Source: a virus
Direction: 5' to 3' (one strand)
Virus record (IMG/VR): IMGVR_UViG_3300042562_000964
Span: 1 to 41,964 of that record
Length of the DNA stretch: 41,964 nt
The translations under genes were made by a program, and so were the position numbers. Under the pieces are notes generated by a model, which was not told the origin of the DNA, made no database searches, and saw only the letters and a program-made list of their open reading frames with translations. Shown piece by piece: positions 21,160 through 28,926 of this stretch; the first letter of the stretch is position 1, and every line of letters begins with the position of its first letter.

Positions 21160-22728
21160 TCACTTTGCTGTATTAGTTTGAAGAAATTCCTTAAGAGAGG
21201 AAAGATCTAGGTCAAGAACCCCACTTTTAGGGCTGTAACCCTCCCCATCTATGAACGCATCAGCGATCCGAGACTTCTCTTTAAGCATCTGGTACTGACG
21301 CTCTTCGATAGTGCCCTGAGAGTACAGGTAGAGGATATCAATACGCTTATGCAGGGTGGAAGTACGGTCAATCCTAGCCACCCGCTGCTGGAGTGCTCCC
21401 GCCGACCATGGGAGATCATAGTTAATCAAGTGGGTACCTGAGTCTAGGTTCACCCCATAAGCCCCAGCGTCTGAGCTAAGGAACAGCCGACACTTGGGAT
21501 CAGTATTGAACCTAGTAATACGTTCGTGACGTACCTTTGCTGCCGTATCCCCAGTCATAGAGGTATACCCAATCTTCTGAGCCTTTAGAGCATCCCCGAT
21601 AATCCCCAACATGGGCTTAAACCCTGAGAAGATGACTATCTTCTGGTTACCCTCTTCAGCAAATATCTCGGTAACGGTGTCTAACAAAGCGTCTAACTTA
21701 GCCGACGAGTTAGGCAGCGACTTCAGGCGATCTTCTGCAAGAAGAACAGAAGCGTATGCACTGCCGGAGGCAGTGTCCTCGTTATCAAAGTCATCTGCAG
21801 ATGCTAGGAGCAGCGATGGGTGATTAACGAGCAGCCGCATACAGGTCACTCGGGACATGATCTGACCCTTGAGCCAGCCCCCATCAGCTGAGTCAGCCCT
21901 ACCGTAGTGAGCTAGCAGATCAAACCCTTGAAAGCTTGCATCCTCAGCAGCATCCTCTATAAGAGCCAAGGTATCTTTCCGAATAAACTCATACAGAGAA
22001 CCACTTTTAGGGTCTAGCCTTACAGGCAAGTCTGTCTCTTGTCGCTGGGGTAGAAACTCGGCTATATCAGCACGAGACTTTCGGTACATAGCGGTATCTA
22101 AGCGGTCATGAAGCACGTTCAAGTTCTTATAGAACTGAGGCTTGCCCCACGAATCACGCTCAATAAAGGTACGGTCGAATTTAGGGAACGAGCCAAGTAC
22201 CTCAGGGTCTACAAACTCCATGATAGAGAAGAGTTCCTCAGGACGGTTCTCCACAGGCTGACCAGACAGGCCAATCCGGTGGCTAGCCCGCTTAGCCAGC
22301 GTCTTCAAACGCTTAGACCTCTTGGCCTGAAACGACTTGATCATGGTGCACTCATCGGCTATCAAGACATCGCACCGGAGATCTCGAACGATCTCGGCCC
22401 AGTCATGAATAAGCATGTCGTAGCTGAGGATCACATAGTCAACATCCGCCGCAGACTCATACTGCTTACGGCGCTTCGCCTTAGTACCATCGATGACTAC
22501 AGACGTAGCCCCGATATCCCACTTAGCTATCTCAGACACCCACTGGTACTTCAAGCTGTTAGTGCAGAACACAATGGTCTGGATACCGGGAGACTTGTCT
22601 CGTAAGCGCTGAGCGGTGATAAGGGCCACTGCAGTCTTCCCTGCGCCCATGGTCAGGGCAAGCAGAATGCTCCCCCGGTCTACCCCCATCTGGATAGCGT
22701 CTTCTTGGTACGGCCTTAAAGTGATCAC
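21160..22728 (-). CDS. SNF2/DEAD-like helicase
   Basis: From GTG 22728 (GTGA overlap with the primase stop) the protein begins MITLRPYQEDAI. Q-motif-like RPYQ, Walker A MGAGKT (27-32), motif II ADECTMIK (D125-E126), SGQPVENRPEELF (155-167) typical of SNF2 ATPases, and motif VI QQRVARIDR. 522 aa. Translocates on dsDNA or removes proteins and branches in SNF2 family members. An ATG at 22755 would add nine residues but overlaps more. The DECT variant of motif II is uncommon but the Asp-Glu pair is intact. Placement with primase and helicase suggests a replisome role. Confidence 0.93.
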   Translation of the reverse strand: MITLRPYQEDAIQMGVDRGSILLALTMGAGKTAVALITAQRLRDKSPGIQTIVFCTNSLKYQWVSEIAKWDIGATSVVIDGTKAKRRKQYESAADVDYVILSYDMLIHDWAEIVRDLRCDVLIADECTMIKSFQAKRSKRLKTLAKRASHRIGLSGQPVENRPEELFSIMEFVDPEVLGSFPKFDRTFIERDSWGKPQFYKNLNVLHDRLDTAMYRKSRADIAEFLPQRQETDLPVRLDPKSGSLYEFIRKDTLALIEDAAEDASFQGFDLLAHYGRADSADGGWLKGQIMSRVTCMRLLVNHPSLLLASADDFDNEDTASGSAYASVLLAEDRLKSLPNSSAKLDALLDTVTEIFAEEGNQKIVIFSGFKPMLGIIGDALKAQKIGYTSMTGDTAAKVRHERITRFNTDPKCRLFLSSDAGAYGVNLDSGTHLINYDLPWSAGALQQRVARIDRTSTLHKRIDILYLYSQGTIEERQYQMLKEKSRIADAFIDGEGYSPKSGVLDLDLSSLKEFLQTNTAK

Positions 22729-23627
22729 ACCATGACCCGCTGGGAACGATCCCACGCAGCCTTCAGAGCCTCGTTACTAGACACATCGCCGGGGTCCTTA
22801 GCAGGATTACCCTCATCGTCGAATAGCTGGGAATATGAGAACTTGACCGAGGGGCAACCAAGTCGGGACAGCATGGCCTCAACCACGCCATCTGCCTGAC
22901 GACCGGCGTCATCGTTATCCAGCGCCCTAACTACAACAGTGAAATATCGATTCAAGAGGATGGACTGAGCCTTAGATACCCCTGCACCATAACTAGATAC
23001 CGCTGGGATACCCGCCACATGGAGACGAACTACGTCTAAGGGTGACTCTACTAGAGCCACTACATCCATCCACTTGCCTCTAGCCTGATCTAGTCCAAAT
23101 AACGTGTGAGACTTAGGCACATCTGGAGGCAGGTTGGAAACCCCACCTAGCTGCTTGTACTGAGCACCTAGTAGCTCCCCGTCCTCAGAAATGATAGGGA
23201 CATAGATGCAGGACCGACTCTTATCGAAGAAGACCCCGTACGCATGAGTAGATTCCAGAGTCAGGAACCTGTTCTGAAGCATCTGGCTGGAAAGATCAAC
23301 AAGGTCTCCGGGATACCAGTCTGGCTCTGGCTCAATAGTCTCCTCTTCCTCAGCTACAGCGCTAAACAGCGTACCAAGAGCGGCCTGACCCATAAGCTCG
23401 TCGCTAGGAAGGTTCCCGGTTATATCGGTATAGAGGCTTACAATGGTCCCCTTATATCCACAAGAGAAGCACTGATGGAGACCAGTCTCGGCGTTGATAC
23501 CCCACGAAGCGTGGTTATCCTCCCGCCCAAGCATCTTGTAATGGCCCGGGCACAGCCCAGATATCTCATCACCACGCTGGCGTAATCCTTTAATGCCAAG
23601 CTCCTGAAGAATAGGTATGAGATCCAT
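22725..23627 (-). CDS. DNA primase (CHC2 zinc finger, TOPRIM)
   Basis: A 300-aa DnaG-like primase. Zinc finger: C26-x2-H29 and C53-x2-C56 (LCPGHY, HQCFSCGYKG). TOPRIM: E194 in ALVESPLDVV and D237-x-D239-D240 in ALDNDDAGRQ. It synthesises RNA primers on the lagging strand. Length is about half of bacterial DnaG, lacking a C-terminal helicase-binding domain, as in many phage primases. The stop overlaps the helicase start (GTGA) and its own start overlaps the DnaB-like stop (TGATG). Confidence 0.94.
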   Translation of the reverse strand: MDLIPILQELGIKGLRQRGDEISGLCPGHYKMLGREDNHASWGINAETGLHQCFSCGYKGTIVSLYTDITGNLPSDELMGQAALGTLFSAVAEEEETIEPEPDWYPGDLVDLSSQMLQNRFLTLESTHAYGVFFDKSRSCIYVPIISEDGELLGAQYKQLGGVSNLPPDVPKSHTLFGLDQARGKWMDVVALVESPLDVVRLHVAGIPAVSSYGAGVSKAQSILLNRYFTVVVRALDNDDAGRQADGVVEAMLSRLGCPSVKFSYSQLFDDEGNPAKDPGDVSSNEALKAAWDRSQRVMV

Positions 23628-24925
23628 CAGCGCAGGCCCTCGTTAGGGGTCTGAGGACCGGCGTTAATGCTACTGGTATCAATTCCAATGAGAGCAGGAT
23701 CTACCTCGGTGATAGCGCCTACGTCCCACCCGATACGAACATACGTTGCGGTCTTAGGACCAGACCTGACCTTATCAGCATGGAACTTAGATACATCTTT
23801 ATTAGGCTCGGGGCACGCCTCTACGATCAGGATCACGTCGGAGTCCTGAGCGAACGATGATGTATACCCAGCGCTATGCATGTTGACCCCACCCCGTGAC
23901 TTCTGGGCCAGAGCCTGCGTACTGATGACAATGGGGATCTTCCGGTTCTGAGCAAGCCGCTTCAGGCCACGGGTGATATTGGTGAGCGCACGAGGAGACC
24001 CTGATGGCTCCCCAGACTCATCCTCCATCATGTACACACCGTCTATGAACACGGCAGTCGGCTGGTACTCAGCTATCTTCGCCTGCAGCCCAGAGAGGGT
24101 AGTCATGGAAGACCGGTCATAGACCGACCTAAAGAACCCGTCAAGACCTTCCAGTCGGTCTAGGTTCTGCTGAATAGACTTCATCTCACGAGAAGACACG
24201 TTACCTGTGAGGATGTTGGTCAGAGGCACCTCTGAGACAAGGGATACTGCCCGGTCCCGCTGCTCCTCGTTACTCATCTCGAACGTGACGAATAGAATTC
24301 TCGATGCGTTCTGAACAGCAGTAAGGGCGAGCCTCAATAGCATTGAAGACTTACCGCTCGCCGGGAGTCCGATCAAGGTAATCAACTGCTCCGGCTGTAG
24401 ACCTCCGGTGGCTATATCTAGCCGGTCAAACCCTGTGCTGATACCCCGAAGACCACCCTCACGGCGGTCCTTAAGCAAGGCCATCATCTCCCTGCGAGCA
24501 GATGTCAAGATATCATCATCACGCCCAATAGGTACCGTGATTCTGGCATTGATGAGCGCATCCATGACAAGGTCAAACGCCCGCTGTCCGGGGTTAACAC
24601 CTTTGCCGATGAGAGCCTCTTGGAGATCCTCTTCCCGGAACGACTCCACCAGCCTGCGCTGAAGATAGCGATCCCGGAGACGCTCCACATAGTAAGTGAG
24701 AGTTTCGTCGTACTCCCCGAACTTGTAATGAGGGTAAGCAGCCCGAACAGCATCTTCGCCGGGGACCTTGCCGTACTCTAGATAGTGATCTGTGAGGAGT
24801 TCATAGACCTTCTCGTGAGTGGGGTCCGAGAAGAACTCGGTGGTGAGCTTAAGCTCTACAGCAGCGCCCATCTCTCCACCGAGGACTATCTCAGTTATGA
24901 CCGCATTCTCGATATCAACGGCCAT
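23627..24925 (-). CDS. DnaB-like replicative helicase
   Basis: A 432-aa RecA-fold hexameric helicase: Walker A GLPASGKS at 186-193, Glu216 in VTFEMSNEEQ, Walker B AVFIDGVYMM (D295), motif with STQALAQKSRGG near 336-346, and SAGYTSSFAQDSDVILIVE. The N-terminal 130 residues are helical, where DnaB holds its primase-binding domain. It unwinds DNA at the fork and works with the adjacent primase. Flanked upstream by a HAD-like and a loader-like protein. Confidence 0.95.
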   Translation of the reverse strand: MAVDIENAVITEIVLGGEMGAAVELKLTTEFFSDPTHEKVYELLTDHYLEYGKVPGEDAVRAAYPHYKFGEYDETLTYYVERLRDRYLQRRLVESFREEDLQEALIGKGVNPGQRAFDLVMDALINARITVPIGRDDDILTSARREMMALLKDRREGGLRGISTGFDRLDIATGGLQPEQLITLIGLPASGKSSMLLRLALTAVQNASRILFVTFEMSNEEQRDRAVSLVSEVPLTNILTGNVSSREMKSIQQNLDRLEGLDGFFRSVYDRSSMTTLSGLQAKIAEYQPTAVFIDGVYMMEDESGEPSGSPRALTNITRGLKRLAQNRKIPIVISTQALAQKSRGGVNMHSAGYTSSFAQDSDVILIVEACPEPNKDVSKFHADKVRSGPKTATYVRIGWDVGAITEVDPALIGIDTSSINAGPQTPNEGLR

Positions 24926-25341
24926 CAGAATCCCCTCCCTACAACTGCTGCGTAGCCAAGCTGTCCATAGCGGTGAATCCGGTCAGGATCAGAGTCGATG
25001 ACTCGTTCAACCTCGTTGATCCGCCAGATGAGAGATCGGCAGAAGATCTCAAAATCTACACTAATGCACTCAGATACATGTATCCCGTAGGTACTCAACC
25101 AATCAGCAGCAGCGGCGGCAACCTCTTCGCCCATAAATGTAACTACCTCGATAGTCACATTTAGCCTAGAAGCGTAGTCAACCATGTACTTGATAGGAAC
25201 GATCTGCCAATCCCACTCAGAAGCAGGCAGCAGGGTATCCTTGCGCACTACTCGGGACTGGTACTTAGGCTCGACCAGTATCCCCTCAAGGACGATGATG
25301 AATCGGTTAGTGGACCACGAAGCAATGTCACCCTTCTCCAT
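24925..25341 (-). CDS. HAD-like protein with degenerate motif I, 138 aa
   Basis: The segment FIIVLEGILVEP aligns with HAD motif I (xxDLDGTL) but the nucleophile Asp is Val17 and the second is Glu19. Motif II could be Thr68 (EVVTFMGEE) and motif IV is well kept as D116-x-D118 in RVIDSDPDRIHRYGQLGY. So the fold seems retained whereas the catalytic Asp is absent. Together with 9294-9794 this is a second presumed inactive HAD-like protein in the same operon. Could be an adaptor within the replisome. The classification is motif-based and tentative. Confidence 0.6.
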   Translation of the reverse strand: MEKGDIASWSTNRFIIVLEGILVEPKYQSRVVRKDTLLPASEWDWQIVPIKYMVDYASRLNVTIEVVTFMGEEVAAAAADWLSTYGIHVSECISVDFEIFCRSLIWRINEVERVIDSDPDRIHRYGQLGYAAVVGRGF

Positions 25342-25979
25342 CAGTCCACCGACGATGTAGCAGAGACGACCAGTGAGTCTGACCCTGAGAACAAGGATTC
25401 AAAGGACCTAGCAGCATCGTAGTTGTCTACACAAGCATTAAGGGACCTGACCGAGATGACCGTGTGGAACCTTGACGATGATGCACGAGTAGCTGCCAAG
25501 TTGAACAGGCTGAACGCCTTGGCCGATGTCAGGTGGGCCTCGCTCACCATGTCCAGAAACAACCACTCGGATGCTTCCATGGCGTGCAGCCTGCGCTCGT
25601 ACCGGTAAGCCTCTCGGAGCACATCATCACTACCGTTGGTGACCCTAGCTAGCTTGAACGAATCAGCTAACAGGTCGTAGTTCTGAACGTAGTCATTTGC
25701 GGTCCAGTAGCCGGACCAGTTCTTGCTCGACAACGGCTCACGCAGCGCCTGAAAGGCCACATACTGCCGATCCAAGAACGACGCCCCGTGCACTACCAGC
25801 AACGAAGAGGATTGGTCCCATTCACGCAGGTGATCGAACTCGTCACCAGATTCATCAAACGCAATATCTAGAACCTTGGACGGCAGTACCGATCCGGGTT
25901 CCTCGACCCGATGACGACGCCAAGCATCGGTCAGTGCGGCCTGAGGGTCATCACCACGTTGGGCGTATACGTCTTCCAT
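25341..25979 (-). CDS. Helicase-loader-like ATPase with lost P-loop, 212 aa
   Basis: I choose ATG 25979 (MEDVYAQRGDD) with GGAG upstream; earlier starts overlap the initiator by up to 110 bases. The core has the order of a DnaC/IstB loader: hydrophobic strand LLVVHGASFLDRQYVAF (P-loop position, but GASFLDRQ lacks the Gly-Lys-Thr), a WTANDYVQNYDLL strand/helix, Walker B-like SEWLFLDMVSEAHLT (D143), and R165 and R170 before TVISVRSLN, where sensor I and the Arg finger sit. It is encoded upstream of DnaB. Predicted loader fold without ATP use; this is inference. Confidence 0.65.
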   Translation of the reverse strand: MEDVYAQRGDDPQAALTDAWRRHRVEEPGSVLPSKVLDIAFDESGDEFDHLREWDQSSSLLVVHGASFLDRQYVAFQALREPLSSKNWSGYWTANDYVQNYDLLADSFKLARVTNGSDDVLREAYRYERRLHAMEASEWLFLDMVSEAHLTSAKAFSLFNLAATRASSSRFHTVISVRSLNACVDNYDAARSFESLFSGSDSLVVSATSSVD

Positions 25980-26031
25980 TAAAATCTCCATCCTGTTGAT
26001 TGCGTAACCACTCCTGATACGCATTCCCCAT

Positions 26032-27402
26032 TTAGCGGGGGCGAGAACCTTGCCACGGTGAGTCCACCCAGTCAAGGTAATCCGAGGTTTGGGCTGAAAT
26101 AATCCACTCGTAGCCAACCCATTCCGGTAATCCTGATGCACTTAGCGGAATGATTATGACCGCTTCACTAGCTGCTTTTTCCTCAGCAGATGCCTTATTT
26201 CTAGAGGCATTTGCCTTAATTCTTTGAGATTCTACCCGACCCGCTCTGGCCGCTTCCGCCTGCACCGCCCGGTCCTTGTCGGCTTGAGAGATCCACCCAG
26301 ACTTGACCAGCGATGCTCGGGTCTGGGCTACCCGAGGCGACAGGTGCCGCCAGAGATCCCAGACGCCCTTTTCAGGGTTCGGCTTGTAGGCCCATCCCGG
26401 AGATTGGGCCGCAACCTGTGCACAGAAGTGATCGATAATTGCATGTACAAGTTCCTCATCCTCATCGTGATCCGGCAGCAGTGTGCCCTTAATCCACGAG
26501 ATGCAAGCTACCCGAGACTTCACGGTTCCCCACGGCTTTCGGGGATACTCGGCACCTAGCGAATTGTTGTGGGAGTGAGCATGCCAGCTTTCATCGAAGT
26601 GCGCAAGCGCCTTTGATGCCGGAGTTCCCGAGCCGGGTCTTGAATCTGAGCTGGAAGGCTTATCGGGATCTGCTCCGAACACAGTTGGCACATCATCGTC
26701 GGGTGGTCGTCTTTTCATGGGATTCTCTTTCGGTTTGGCTGTGCGGCGGCGAAGCCGCTGCCTGACTATGTCAGGGGTATTATCCTGACTAGTACTAATA
26801 TTTGTATCTATATATATACTTAAATCGTGTGCACGCGAGGCACCATTTGTAGATTGATTTGTACTGGTATCCTCGACCCCAGTGTCTGTATGGGTATCTG
26901 GTATTAATTCGGGGTCCGTATGTAATTTGTAAGTACCTTCTGAGGGGTATTCTGCGGGTATCGTGTAACCATCAAACTGATGGTTAACGGTCATCTCGTT
27001 AACCATCAAAATAGGTGTATCTACAGTCCACATCTCATTGTAGTTTTCGATGAAATTGAGCATGATCGGGTCTATTGAGAACACGGGGAGCATGTACTTC
27101 TTCTTTGCATTCTTGGGCTGCATGTCTGGAAGTAGCTCGCCCACGATGATGCCTCGATTCCGGAGCATGCGTAGGTGTCGTTCGAGTGTCGGTTTGCTGA
27201 GGCCCCAGTGGGATGCCCAGTCGGCTTGAGTCTGTAGCTGCACCCACATCCATGGTCTTGTAGGAGTACAGCGCTCTACGAACAGGACGAGCAACTTGTA
27301 CTCAGGTCCTAGCCCGAGGTGAGCCTTTGCAGCAGGAAGGTTGCGCAGGACAGATCGCCTCCGCTGGTAGAACTCTTCAACTTGATTTCTAGATAGAGTC
27401 AT
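26032..27402 (-). CDS. Replication-initiator-like winged-helix protein
   Basis: From ATG 27402 (MTLSRNQVEEFYQRR), with GAGGA 8 bases upstream, 456 aa. The N-terminal domain has a winged-helix read-head: TQADWASHWGLSKPTLERHL, then RMLRNRGII, as in phage initiators. A central low-complexity linker (about 170-270, Thr/Ser/Asp/Pro-rich) spans the AT-rich repeat region. A C-terminal domain has basic helices (QIRRR-like) and DLDWVDSPWQGSRPR-like end. First gene of the leftward operon and next to the DnaB/loader pair. Initiator is the best guess; a regulator is the alternative. Confidence 0.72.
   Translation of the reverse strand: MTLSRNQVEEFYQRRRSVLRNLPAAKAHLGLGPEYKLLVLFVERCTPTRPWMWVQLQTQADWASHWGLSKPTLERHLRMLRNRGIIVGELLPDMQPKNAKKKYMLPVFSIDPIMLNFIENYNEMWTVDTPILMVNEMTVNHQFDGYTIPAEYPSEGTYKLHTDPELIPDTHTDTGVEDTSTNQSTNGASRAHDLSIYIDTNISTSQDNTPDIVRQRLRRRTAKPKENPMKRRPPDDDVPTVFGADPDKPSSSDSRPGSGTPASKALAHFDESWHAHSHNNSLGAEYPRKPWGTVKSRVACISWIKGTLLPDHDEDEELVHAIIDHFCAQVAAQSPGWAYKPNPEKGVWDLWRHLSPRVAQTRASLVKSGWISQADKDRAVQAEAARAGRVESQRIKANASRNKASAEEKAASEAVIIIPLSASGLPEWVGYEWIISAQTSDYLDWVDSPWQGSRPR
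26758..27008. other. Candidate replication origin inside the initiator gene
   Basis: A cluster of inverted and direct repeats in the linker-coding part: CCTGACTATGTCAGG (26761-26775) with CCTGACTAG repeated at 26784, an AT-rich run (26790-26826), four GGGTAT copies, and three TAACCATCA copies in alternating orientation at 26966-26974, 26978-26986 (inverted) and 27000-27008. The last two form an 11-bp inverted repeat GATGGTTAACG/CGTTAACCATC. Lambda O-type initiators bind repeats within their own gene. Confidence 0.5.
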
Positions 27403-27555
27403 CCTATTATTCCTCGTGTGACATAGCCGGTTGTGTGTGTATGTATCCGGCATTGTTACCACTCCGGCTCAGGTCCGGTTCGGTGTTTTCATCCTTCGCC
27501 GGATCGGGCCTCGGCCATCTCCGGTCTTGCGGTTGGTATGTCTAGCACATCCCGC

Positions 27556-27584
27556 TTGACCAATGCACTACTCATCTGTATTAT
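27556..27584 (+). promoter_or_regulatory. Sigma70-type promoter of the WhiB gene
   Basis: TTGACC (27556-27561), a 17-base spacer and TATTAT (27579-27584), predicting a transcript start near 27591. The 243-base gap between the divergent initiator (27402) and WhiB gene otherwise holds no gene; CCGG-rich stretches on the leftward side are seen but no convincing leftward promoter. Confidence 0.75.
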
Positions 27585-27645
27585 CTCGGGATGTACAGAG
27601 TTACCGCTTCATAGCGTGTATGCAGATAGTTCATCACGGGGCGCT

Positions 27646-27933
27646 ATGAACGCTTACCTGATTTCTCAGGTGGCCGAAGAAGCAGCTTGTAAAGGAGCTA
27701 GTAGTTCTCTGTTCTACCCTGAAACGGGTGGGCAGTCTAATACTGCACTCCGGATATGCCAGTACTGCCCCGTACAGCAGTTATGTTTAAAGTATGCGCT
27801 GAGCGCTAACGAGTACTACGGAGTATGGGGCGGTCACAGCGAGCGCTCTAGACGAAGAATCCAACGAAGAATAGACAACGGACAACTAACCTTGGAAGAG
27901 GCATCGAAATGTCAGATACGAACATTCAAGTAA
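27646..27933 (+). CDS. WhiB-like transcription factor, 95 aa
   Basis: WhiB domain with four Cys for a 4Fe-4S cluster: C15, C38, C41 and C47 (AACKGA, RICQYCPVQQLC), followed by the G59-VWGG63 turn and basic C-terminal SERSRRRIQRR. Such proteins bind an Fe-S cluster and sigma factor, controlling host or phage transcription; mycobacteriophage TM4 WhiB acts in superinfection exclusion. I start at ATG 27646 because the transcript begins near 27591; longer frames are unlikely. First gene of the plus island. Confidence 0.92.
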   Translation: MNAYLISQVAEEAACKGASSSLFYPETGGQSNTALRICQYCPVQQLCLKYALSANEYYGVWGGHSERSRRRIQRRIDNGQLTLEEASKCQIRTFK

Positions 27934-28406
27934 TTACTGGAGACACAATCAAGTACTTAGGTACTGGGTTTATGGGTCCACGAGACGTAGAAGTAACTGG
28001 TGGCCAAGCGTCTACCATCCTCAACTTCCCGTCAGGGAAGCTAACCACCTACATGTCCGGCGAGACCCGCTGGATGCGCTGCTTTGAGGGCGAGTACCAG
28101 CCCCTTAAGGCTGGGCAGCAGAAGTACTACAGCATGGAAGACCTTCTAGTGCTGGCCATGCTTATCGATACCTCAGAGCACAACATCAGTTACAGCCTTC
28201 GCTGCTCACTGGCCGATGGCATCCGCAGCGAGCTTGCTCTCATGTTAGATAAGAACCCCACATGGGACGAGCTAACGATTCCCCTGAGGGATGACAATGA
28301 AGAGGGTCCGGTCGTAACCGCCAGCAGTGGCCGGATTACCATGACCTACCTGCCTCGCTGGGACATCCTGTGGTACGACTTCATGGGTTTGTTTAATAAG
28401 GCTTGA
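27909..28406 (+). CDS. Hypothetical protein, 165 aa
   Basis: Starts at ATG 27909, 25 bases inside the WhiB gene, with GAAGAGG upstream. Mixed alpha/beta with a Gly-rich start (GTGFMGPRDVEVTGG), SGETRWMRCFEGEYQPL and a C-terminal WDILWYDFMGLF. No membrane segment, Cys pair or enzyme motif. Its stop overlaps the -35 box of the next promoter. No family recognised. Confidence 0.8.
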   Translation: MSDTNIQVITGDTIKYLGTGFMGPRDVEVTGGQASTILNFPSGKLTTYMSGETRWMRCFEGEYQPLKAGQQKYYSMEDLLVLAMLIDTSEHNISYSLRCSLADGIRSELALMLDKNPTWDELTIPLRDDNEEGPVVTASSGRITMTYLPRWDILWYDFMGLFNKA

Positions 28407-28431
28407 CAGGTCGGTAGTTGTTGATTACTAT
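28403..28431 (+). promoter_or_regulatory. Sigma70-type promoter for the structured leader
   Basis: TTGACA (28403-28408), exactly 17 bases, TACTAT (28426-28431). Predicted start near 28438, about four bases before the left arm of a 15-bp stem. The -35 box contains the stop codon of the previous gene. Confidence 0.8.
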
Positions 28432-28437
28432 CTACCC

Positions 28438-28591
28438 TACAAGTTATTCCAGTACCATCCAGCACCGTGGAAATTGGTGGCATCAGTCAGGATAAGGTCT
28501 GCATTGCGCCGAGTACCGTTGGTCTTTCTATTTCCCAGCGGCCTGATCAGAACTGTCTATATAAGGTGTGCCATCGGGTACTGGAATAACT
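28438..28591 (+). ncRNA. Structured leader RNA closed by a 15-bp stem
   Basis: AGTTATTCCAGTACC (28442-28456) and GGTACTGGAATAACT (28577-28591) are perfectly complementary over 15 bases, enclosing about 120 bases. Inside, CCGTTGG (28516-28522) can pair with CCAGCGG (28535-28541; 7 bp, one G-U), and GCACC (28462-28466) with GGTGT (28565-28569). The ribosome-binding AGGAG lies 7 bases after the stem. A riboswitch-like leader or a stable RNA would both fit. Confidence 0.65.
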
Positions 28592-28607
28592 ACTTACTAG
28601 GAGCATC

Positions 28608-28892
28608 GTGGAAATAACCGTACTAGCAGCTCTATCCGGCATCTTCTCCCAGAGGGTGCTAGAGGCTGTGCTTGCTGAGATAGCTGGCCGCCAGAAACGG
28701 GGGATCTATGCCCCCATGGTGGTCAACTGGATCGTGCTTACTATCGGTGTATCCATATTCGTGCTCTTGTCTGACGGGGCTGTTATCCTTATAGCCCCGG
28801 CGTTTGCACTAGCACTACTGATCGACCGTTTAGATGGATACTTGTTAACCAGATCTGATGAGTCGATCAGAAACATTGTAAGACGGCGCTAG
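28608..28892 (+). CDS. Small two-span membrane protein, 94 aa
   Basis: GTG 28608 after AGGAG. Residues about 40-58 (NWIVLTIGVSIFVLLSDG) and about 59-75 (AVILIAPAFALALLID) form a hydrophobic pair, with an N-terminal amphipathic helix (ITVLAALSGIFSQRVLEAV) and a basic C-terminus RNIVRRR. Could be a holin-like or exclusion protein; it is not next to an endolysin gene. It is expressed behind an elaborate leader, suggesting that its level must be controlled. Confidence 0.8.
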   Translation: MEITVLAALSGIFSQRVLEAVLAEIAGRQKRGIYAPMVVNWIVLTIGVSIFVLLSDGAVILIAPAFALALLIDRLDGYLLTRSDESIRNIVRRR

Positions 28893-28926
28893 CGATATCC
28901 GTTAGCCCTAATCGTGGAGGTAAATT

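Noticed and set aside
25979-26141. Earlier start for the loader-like gene
   Set aside because: It would overlap the initiator gene by 110 bases; GGAG upstream of ATG 25979 is better.
26900-27000. MerR/AP2-controlled leftward promoter for the replication operon
   Set aside because: No TTGACA or good -10 pair was found on the minus strand between 27402 and 27560; the start of the operon transcript remains unplaced.
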